Shown: piece after piece, positions 11,002-18,202 of the stretch
Position numbering within the stretch: position 1 is the first letter of the stretch
Layout of the letters: each line of letters opens with the position of its first letter
Source of the DNA: Isohypsibius dastychi
Taxonomy: Eukaryota; Tardigrada; Eutardigrada; Parachela; Isohypsibiidae
DNA: 18,202 bases
Direction of reading: 5' to 3'
Assembly: GCA_034696485.1 (NCBI GenBank)
Contig: JAQIWT010000555.1
Span: 1 to 18,202, forward strand
Program-made: the position numbers and the translations under genes
The notes under the pieces: generated by a model
Told to the model about the DNA's origin: nothing
Database searches by the model: none
The model's input: the letters and a program-made list of their open reading frames with translations, nothing else

Positions 11002-11433
11002 TTATCGGTGATGGTAACCAACTCGTAACCTTTCACATCTTTTACTCGAAACTCTAAATGCAATTCTGGGGATAATTTGAGCTTTTAAAAACAGGCCCCA
11101 GTTTCTTTGAATCCCTGGTAATCCACCATCAGGCACGTTTAACACGTAGATAAACACTTTCTGTTCCACCAGTAATGGGATACCATTACCGCTGCCCTTT
11201 AGTATCTTCACAGTTTCGGTGTTTTGTTTTCCGTGCTCGATCGAACGTGTGTACTCCAAATTCCATACAGAATTCCAAAGGCTCCATATTTTCAGTTCCG
11301 GTGAACAGCTTTTCAAAACACTTAATGATCGCAGCTGACTCTCAGCATATCGCGAGGGTGAACAGGGAAAAAAGAGAAGAATACCAGTGCAGACTAAACT
11401 CGCAAATACCGAGGCAGGAAGCCGTTTTTCCAT
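11002..11433 (-). CDS. Doubtful ORF with a signal-peptide-like start, unrecognised
   Basis: From the ATG at 11433 an open frame of 143 codons begins with a basic n-region (MEKR), then a hydrophobic stretch of about 20 residues and small residues near position 30, like a secretion signal. The rest (for example KIWSLWNSVWNLEY and VFIYVLNVPDGG) matches no family I know. Neighbouring minus-strand frames are also open: 11715-11506 (69 codons, no stop) and roughly 11040-10739 (about 100 codons, crossing the C13 run and ending in a Cys-rich GCHC...CC motif). A donor at AGCG|GTAATG and an acceptor at CATTTAG would join parts of these, but no arrangement gives a complete convincing protein. The opposite strand is also open over much of the patch, which points to low stop density from base composition. 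It could be a fast-evolving secreted protein gene, a decayed gene, or chance. Confidence 0.2.
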   Translation of the reverse strand: MEKRLPASVFASLVCTGILLFFPCSPSRYAESQLRSLSVLKSCSPELKIWSLWNSVWNLEYTRSIEHGKQNTETVKILKGSGNGIPLLVEQKVFIYVLNVPDGGLPGIQRNWGLFLKAQIIPRIAFRVSSKRCERLRVGYHHR

Positions 11434-11951
11434 CGATTGTTTTTCGGAGTGCTCTCGATAAGAATTAAAAAGATGTCTCTGATTCAGGTCGCGCACAAAC
11501 TTCCTTCAGCTGCCGTCCGAACCCGTGCCGAACTCGAGGCAAGTAACCTGGGCTGCCAGTGTGTAACGCTTTGTCAGTGACATGAACGTGACATCTCGAA
11601 ACTGGCTCGACTTCTCCAGATTCTGCTCCGAATACATTTGTCGCGGTTCTGTGGTCATGTGGTTACTGACTATGGCAGCTACTTGACTTGCCGCTGTACT
11701 GACCGGAAACGGCTTTCACCAGGTTCCTGAATCTCAGAAGGCTTAAGAAGTATCTGTGGTATCTGTACTCGCCAATATCAAAAACAAAAGTACAAATCAT
11801 TTTTCGGTATTGATCAAAAGCACAGCGGGACTATGATAACTGTAAAGTTGCATAAAATAAATCCACCCAGCAGTGGAGCATCTGATCCAGCGATAGTTTT
11901 GGTAAGGTACCCATGGGAGGGATGCACTGATACCCCTACACTTTCGTCCTC

Positions 11952-12046
11952 TACGTCTCCTCCAATATTTATAGCACCCCCCTCATATAAAACATCATGT
12001 TGAGTCTATGAGGGGGGGGGGGTGCTATAAATATTGGAGGAGACGT
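11952..12046. repeat. Large near-perfect inverted repeat with short loop
   Basis: The left arm 11952-11987 begins TACGTCTCCTCCAATATTTA and ends in C6 TCATA. The right arm 12007-12046 is its reverse complement, except that the G run is 11 long against 6 C. The loop is 19 bases (11988-12006). The arms otherwise pair without mismatch for about 35 bases, which gives a very stable DNA cruciform or RNA hairpin. Recent origin is implied by the lack of mutations. It might be a palindromic element remnant, a foldback transposon end, or an inversion-type replication error. No coding content. Confidence 0.9.
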
Positions 12047-13885
12047 ACTCTTTATCGTACCCCCTACCACAGATACACACACATCAGCTCAAGCTCGAAT
12101 CTGTGTTTTATTCTCAGTGAGCCTCGTATCTGTTTTATCTCATTTTGTCGTTATTACGGTTGAATCTGATATCTTTAATAGCTCATTATCGATGCAGCGC
12201 CTTGGAACATATCGGATGTCTTGAAGACTCACATTTCACGTTGCATCTCATTCGCCCACCGTAGTACCAGTGTACCCAAAGTGTTCATTTTGTTTCCAAC
12301 TGTGGCACACCACTGCTCATCAAGTCTCTGCACTTGGATATGAAATATTTTGAGCCCAGAGTCTCAGCTGTTGATTGCGAGAAGATTTGCTTTGAGAGGG
12401 AGATTGTTGTTATTTATTCGCTCTCGGAAGCGTAGGAGTTTTGACATCTTCCGTGTATATTCTGATGGGGTAAGTTGAAGATTCTTTCTATGTTTTTAAA
12501 TAGTAATGCATCGCCGTAAATACGAACGAAATATTGAAACCAATATCCAGTAAGAAATCATGTCAGTTTTATACAACTGCCAGTTGTGGGCTCGAAATTT
12601 GCGCTTCTTCAAGCCAGCTTGCTTGTACTTGGAGGATTTGTTTTTCTTGGATATTCTTTTCTTACAAAATATGATATTTTGTCTGTGTGTTGTGGTAAAC
12701 TTAGACGCTATGATGAGATTTCGTAAAATTATTTTTCGCTGGACGAAATCTGCAGCTCGTACTTCCCAGCGCTGTCTGGTCAGAAAATCAGCATCCCGTT
12801 CTTCTTACTGCAATCTGGACCGTGTGTGTGTACTAAATGGCTCAACTTGTCAGCCCTCATCAAATAAATGGGACTTGCGCCGGGTCAAAGTCAATAAATT
12901 CGAAAGGCCTGGGATGATCATGGAATCAAGTTTTATGCTAATGCCTTGGGTCCTTTTTCGACCTTTTTCCGCTTGCATGATGAATTATGGCGATGGGCCA
13001 CACGCTTGTTTGCTATGACCCTGGTTCAGTTTGTCTTATCTTATGCTTGCGTGGAGTGGCTAGTCTATGATCCCATTTCGCCCTATTTCTTTGCAATATT
13101 TGGTTAGCAGCAATATACTGAATTGGGTAGTCTGGAAGAAATTCGTGAGATAGATGGTAGATCAGAAAGGGTGCTATTTGACGCAACGCCCGATTAGGCT
13201 TCTTAAAAATTTACTGATAGCTACGGAAACGGAAAGACAAATATTATGCCGGGTTGTTTTCGATAGAGTGAGCTTTGTTCTCGGGAAGCGTTCCGGAGAA
13301 GATGTAGTTCCTTGAGCCATGTCCTTCGAAAAACTAATGTGGACCTTGATGTACGCATTTAAATTCACTGTGTCAAGTTCATGCCTCTTGAGCTGCAGGG
13401 GCTGATTTCGATCTCAAGTGCTTGTTTGTCATTTACGTACGCGGCGAGGATGTCATTTGATCAATAATAACCACTGCTCCAGTTCTGATTTCCTCAACAA
13501 GATGTCTTTATATTTTTGTTGCATGTCTGTTTTTACTCGTATTCGGTCAGTCACTTACTTCAAAAACGCAGACGTTCTTGAAATAGTTTTTTTGAAGCTT
13601 CCTTAGTGATTTCTAAGATAATGAAATTGTTAACAATATACTACACTGAAAAGTATTGGTGAGGCTGACACTACAATTATATTGAAGAGAATGGTATTGA
13701 GCAATCTCTAATCTGTTCCGAAATGAATGGCCTTTTTTGGTGGTCTGACAAATGGCGAGTAATTGGTGCGAGTGCGAGCTAAAAGGCCGAAAAAGTGAAA
13801 TGAATTTGTCGGTTTATGGCGTTAATATGTGATCCGGTTTTTCACTTAGTGGACGAAATTGGTCAGTGCAAAGTCGTTCACACTC

Positions 13886-13933
13886 TTTACGGCGTGAACT
13901 GTGGTTTAGCATCGTCGCAGTTCACGCTGTAAA
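13886..13933. repeat. 16-base-pair hairpin upstream of dystrophin
   Basis: The arms TTTACGGCGTGAACTG (13886-13901) and CAGTTCACGCTGTAAA (13918-13933) pair over 16 positions, with one G-T pair that would be a wobble in RNA. The loop is 16 bases. It lies 425 bases before the dystrophin start codon. The stem is short for a microRNA precursor. A dyad-symmetric protein-binding site or a 5' untranslated RNA structure is possible. Confidence 0.75.
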
Positions 13934-14339
13934 AAATCGTTGTTTAGGCCGTAGAAACCAGTTTTTAATATTGTTATAAGCGGCGAGTTTCTTTCACCGC
14001 ATTTCGGCTGTACAGCGATTGAAAATCATCTCTTTCTGACAACTGCTCAACCTGATTTACTGTGTAAACTAATGATTGTGTAGCGCTGCAGGCTTACATC
14101 CGAGCGTTTCCGTTAGGAGTGAACCAGATCTCTTCATGAGGTCATTTTGAGCTGAGTAAAATTATACTATAATTTCTGTGGATCGAATTTTCATTCGGAT
14201 ACCTTTCGGGTAAAGTGATCTAATGCGGTGTAGGTGTTTTGTTGCAAATTGAATTAAATTTGCGACGAAATTGAACAAATCTGCTGCTTAAACTTACTTT
14301 TCACTTCCCCTAAGATTTTTGAGTGTGTTTATTTCCTCT

Positions 14340-14341
14340 AG
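14340..14341 (+). promoter_or_regulatory. Possible splice or trans-splice acceptor 17 bases before the dystrophin start
   Basis: TTTATTTCCTCTAG ends 17 bases before the ATG at 14359 and has the pyrimidine-rich form of this window's acceptors. An in-frame TGA at 14350-14352 lies between it and the ATG, so the exon start would be untranslated. It suggests a 5' untranslated intron, perhaps from a donor such as GTAAGT at 12470, or leader trans-splicing. No transcript evidence is available. Confidence 0.35.
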
Positions 14342-14358
14342 TTTCCATCTGAAGAAAG

Positions 14359-17300
14359 ATGAGCGTCCGTGAAAAACGTCGCCGAGGACCGAGGGAGGAA
14401 CGACAAAAGAGCAACCCCGGAATGGCCGAATCGGTAGAAGAAGTGGATGTTATCAAGGACATCGTCGGACGACGCACGGGTGAGTCCGGTACTCCTATCG
14501 AAAATTAATTGGTTCATCCATTGAGTTTGCTGTTTTCCTGTCCATATGGACACACGTCTGTTACAAATATTTAAGAAAAGTTGCTGAAGTTTTCAACTTT
14601 GCATTTCTCCGATCATAGAGTCTTACAAAGTTTCCGGCGGCGCAGAACACCAGTGTTGGCCGAAATTAGCCAAGAATCGTATTGCGTCAGGGAATTCGCA
14701 TCTGCTCATTAGGGAACTTGTTAGTTTAATAGTTTGCTACGTTTTACGCAAGTCTGGAAACATCTGTCAAGTCGGTCCAAACTTTGAATGTACGTAATTT
14801 TTCATAGTGTTCCGCCTCGTATCTTTTTGCTGACCAAAAACGAAAGCGATTACATGGCTCATAATTTTAACTTCACTTCCCCACTAATGGGAGTGGGATT
14901 TTACTTTACTCTGATGTTCATTTAGTACTTCGAAACTGAAGTCGGTGTCATCCTTTTCGACAGTCGTGAATTTAGAGTTTCCGGTGCTTTTCGAGGATTA
15001 TTAGAGCTCCAATTCGGGTACTACTAAGCTCGTGTTTCACTTGAGGCTAATGTATTGATTGGCTGGTTAAATTCATTGCTCGAAATGGGATGCTCTGTGG
15101 GGGTAATTTGCGGATAAACCTGTCATTCAACGTTGGCAACTTTCATTAGCCGAGTCCGTCAGCTGCGATTACGGCAGTCCGGATTTTATCGGCTCGAGTT
15201 GCTGAAGGATGTGAAGCTACTGTATCCGTAAATATCACGTTTCTTGTAGTACATCGCCTTTTTCAGTTTTGAGTTTATTTCAGAATCAGCTACAAGAAGA
15301 TTTATTTAACATCGTTGGATTTAAATTCCAGATTCAATAATCCAACACAAGTTCGTTGATCATTTAGAAAGTTTGTTTTCATTTCAGGTGAACAGGAAAG
15401 AATTCAGCTGAAAGTCTTCGTTAAATGGATTAACTCTCGATTCGCCCAGGTGAGCTTAATGTTGTAGCTGAGAGTACGGACCATTTGTGATAGACTTGTT
15501 GCTCTTTGACCTCCAAGTTACGGCGAGTAATCAGGAATGACTAAAAGCAGTGTGCTGTGGTATCTGGACCTCCCCCTTTGTTTATTGTAAATATTATTAT
15601 CACGGCATTGAATTCCACTGATCGCTGTTGCAGAGTGGAAATTCACGGCTCATCACTGATCTGCTTCAAGACCTACGGAGCGGTGTTAACTTGGCAGCGC
15701 TTGTCGAGATACTAACCGGAGTGAAAGTGGTACGGTTTTCGGTTCGTCAGTATTTCCATATCATCATATCATCAGAATTATTCATTCTAGCCGGTGGAGA
15801 AAGGAAAAGCACGACTCCACCACCTGTGCAATATCGGCAACGCTTTGGAAGTTCTCGAGCAGAATGGAGTAAAATTGGTGAACATCTCTGCCGATGATAT
15901 CGAAGACGGAAATGCCAAACTGACTTTGTCGCTGATTTGGGCTATCATCCAGCATTACTACGTACGATCTGCGTGTTTTGTGCTGGTGCCTGGTGGTTAT
16001 GATTTTTTTCTGTAGGTGAAGCGCTTGGGTGGAGCAATTGCTGAAGTGAGAACAAACAATTTGGAGAAAACGTTACTTTGTTGGTGTCAGCTGGCTACAA
16101 AGGGGTACAAACACGTTGATGTTCGAAATTTGTCCACGAGCTGGGCTGATGGACTTGCGTTCAACGCTTTGATTCATAAATACCGGTAAAAAAGCTGATC
16201 AGATGAAGCTCACATTTGAACTGGAAACTGTATTGATTCTTGTTTTTTCTTAGGGATGACCTCTTTGATTACCTTTCCATTCTCAGCAACGACACTGAAA
16301 CAAATCTTGTGCATGCCTTTAGTATTGCGGAAAAGCATCTTGGTGTATCTCCCCTTCTGGAACCAACCGGTAAGTTGTTGGTTGTTTGAAACTAAGGAAA
16401 CTGATTTCAGAAAACATCCGTCTCAAATTGTCATATTATATTAAATTATATTATTATATGATTTTTTATGTTGTTATATTTCATCGTATTTTATGATTTT
16501 AGATATTTTTCAAGGAATAACGGACCAGAAAAGCATTGTTGTCTACCTCTTGAGTCTTTTGGAAGCCTTACCTCACGAAACTATGGAAGTCAAGGCCGTG
16601 GCTTCTATTGCAGAACTGGAGAGTGAAGTAGTTATATGCAAATGTTTTGGCTGGTCAACAGCAGTTGACATACCGTTTTTTTGCAGTCTGCTTCCAAAGA
16701 AAATGTCAAACCTCGTGATAATCTTCGGCCGTTCAGAAACTCTGTTGAGAATGTCCTCGGGTGGATGCTGGCGGTAGAAGAAAAACTGGACGCCTGTGAA
16801 GTACCAAGTGATCTCCCTGAAGCCAAAAAGTTCTGGTCGGAGCATGAGGTACGTGATAGTCCTTGCTTATTGCCGGTCGTACGTTGTTGCTACTTCTGTC
16901 TTGCTATTCTATAGAACCTTGTATCCGAAATGTCAGTGCAACAAAATTCAGTGCAAGCTGTTCTGGATCATGGAGCTCGCCTGATGAACGAAAATTCTGC
17001 GCCGCAAAGCCAGACGGCTGATGTTGAAAGCCACATAGGTGTTCTGACTGAGAAATGGGAGAATCTTCGTATCAAGACGACCGAGCGATCGAAATTGTAA
17101 ATTGTTACTGTACTATTTTATGTTTTACTTATGGTTTCAACTCTTAACGTTTCGCAGGCTGCAAAAATTTGTTACCATACTTCAGGCTGAGCGTCTGAAA
17201 TCCGTGGATGTATGGTTGTCCGAAACTGAAAAGCGCATAGATTCTCTCAAGGGGAATGCAGTTAGTATCGACGGATTAGATGCCCAGTTACGCGAGCTTT

Positions 17301-18202
17301 CGGTACAGTATAGTTTCAAACGTCGGTGCGCTAATTAGTAATCATACGATTTTGTTTCAGAAACTGCAAGATGATCTCGAAAACCAACTGGTAGTCATGA
17401 ACGACCTTCTGAATGTGATTATTGTCAGCGAAGACGCTGACCAAAATGGTGTGTACCTTGCTTTGATTCAACTGGTCGTTTTTATCTTTCTTTTCTTCAC
17501 AAGATACGGAATCGGAACTGAACAAATTTCAACAGCGGTAAGTGTTTTTTCAGCTTATAGTCAACATGTTTGACCATTACTGTTTTTCAGTTGGGGGGAT
17601 ATTTGTCACTGGACAGAGTCGCAGTGGTATCTCGTACGTCGCATCCGGTCATCTTACGATGATTTCCTGAATCTGTGCGGCGCTTGTGAAGAATGGATAA
17701 CCAATCGGATTGAGCTACTGAATAGTCTACCAGACGATAACCGAGTTGAATGGATACAGCGAAATCTGGACTTGTTGCAGGTTGGTCATCCGGATTCTTA
17801 AATGGGTTCTTCATCATTGATTGAGGGTTTCTGGTTATTAGGAACTGCATGACCAAATGGGAGACTATCAGGTTAAAATCCAGGAACTTCAAGAAAAGTC
17901 GGACGAACTTGTTGCACATTTTACGCTTGAGACTGCTGCTGGAATGCAGGTGAAACAGCGGGAGGAAAAACTGGGCTCCGACTGGAACCAACTCGTTGAT
18001 CTTCTGGATTTTTGGACGTCAGATGTACGCAAATTACTTATTTTCTGAATAATGAAAAATAGTTTTTCCACGTCTAACATAAGATTTCCTTCAAACAACA
18101 GTTTTTTCCTTCAAATTATCGAAATAAGTCTGGTTTTTCTAGGGTACTGTTCCTTTCTCCAAGAGTGACATTCTTCGCTCGTCTAAAAACCGGAGTTCGA
18201 AG
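14359..18202 (+). CDS. DMD: Dystrophin orthologue, N-terminal actin-binding region and first spectrin-like repeats
   Basis: Dystrophin links cortical actin to the membrane dystroglycan complex in muscle and neurons. Fifteen in-phase exons encode 635 residues and continue off the window: 14359-14479, 15388-15449, 15634-15729, 15791-15961, 16016-16185, 16254-16369, 16503-16627, 16687-16848, 16915-17096, 17158-17302, 17361-17448, 17504-17537, 17591-17780, 17842-18024 and 18143->18202. Residues 1-40 are basic and variable. The first calponin-homology domain spans about 45-150 ([20 protein letters not shown]) and the second about 158-270 ([15 protein letters not shown]). Spectrin-like helical repeats follow from about 295. 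The [16 protein letters not shown] segment after the second domain and the [11 protein letters not shown] heptad region resemble dystrophin/utrophin more than beta-spectrin or alpha-actinin. The ATG follows an in-frame TGA three codons upstream. Intron 1 is 908 bases; most of the others are 53-133. The symbol is that of the human orthologue; vertebrate utrophin is the other descendant of the same ancestor. Confidence 0.95.

Larger units (their letters stand above)
10372..14358. other. Long interval between copy 2 and dystrophin, no firm gene
   Basis: This interval of 4.0 kb separates two divergently transcribed genes and should carry both promoters. Segments 10372-10738 and 11716-11951 show nothing recognisable. 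The patch 10739-11715 is more GC-rich, has long overlapping open frames and is described separately. Between 12047 and 13885 there is a 152-codon open frame at 12560-13018 (+) with no recognised domain and odd composition, which I do not call. A strong donor-like GTAAGT at 12470 could end a non-coding dystrophin exon, but nothing confirms it. The 14-base string TGATAGCATCGTGC occurs twice, near 10583 and 10859. Two inverted repeats and a G13 run are listed separately. Confidence 0.6.

Noticed and set aside
12301-12441. Protein-like open stretch ending at a TAG near 12439 on the plus strand
   Set aside because: It is short, has no start or recognised family, and other frames look equally open.
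12560-13018. 152-codon open frame on the plus strand upstream of dystrophin
   Set aside because: It has no recognisable domain, an odd Cys/Met/Phe-rich composition, and no splice support; it is probably chance.
14359-18202. Beta-spectrin, alpha-actinin or spectraplakin instead of dystrophin
   Set aside because: The segment after the second calponin-homology domain ([15 protein letters not shown]) and the order and wording of the first spectrin-like repeats follow dystrophin/utrophin.
1-18202. tRNA, rRNA, CRISPR array or bacterial operon
   Set aside because: No cloverleaf B-box context, no regularly spaced repeats and no tight same-strand gene runs were found; all genes have spliceosomal introns.

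Overview
The window is animal nuclear DNA. It holds four protein genes split by many short GT-AG introns, mostly 53 to 130 bases, with pyrimidine-rich TTTCAG or TTTTAG acceptors. A dystrophin gene places it among the animals. The short introns and acceptor style suggest a compact invertebrate genome, such as a nematode, tardigrade or small crustacean. I cannot fix the phylum from the sequence alone. All exon structures below were built by hand from splice consensus, reading frame and recognised protein motifs, and every exon joins in phase.

Layout. Positions 1-1193 (+) hold the 3' half of a family S28 serine peptidase of the PRSS16 (thymus-specific serine protease) type. The catalytic Asp and His regions are present, and the exon with the catalytic Ser lies before the window. 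Positions 1451-4111 (-) hold a complete six-exon monocarboxylate-transporter-like gene (SLC16, major facilitator superfamily), convergent with the peptidase. Positions 4112-7700 contain no gene I can support, but do contain two diverged copies of a repeat of about 140 bases. Positions 7701-10371 (-) hold a second, seven-exon SLC16-like gene in the same orientation. It shares three intron positions and two exact exon lengths (144 and 36 bases) with the first, so the two look like tandem paralogues. Positions 10372-14358 are a long non-genic or unresolved stretch with a G13 tract, a large near-perfect inverted repeat, a second hairpin and a doubtful coding patch on the minus strand. Positions 14359-18202 (+) hold the first 15 coding exons of a dystrophin orthologue: two calponin-homology domains followed by spectrin-like repeats, running off the window.

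The genes do not form an operon or a known functional unit. The two transporters are related by duplication. The peptidase and dystrophin appear to be ordinary unrelated neighbours. No CRISPR array, tRNA, rRNA, virus or recognisable autonomous transposon was seen. The most useful points for follow-up are the tandem transporter pair with its differing membrane-helix lysine, the two hairpins, the acceptor-like sites 17-18 bases before two start codons, and the unresolved minus-strand patch at 10739-11715.
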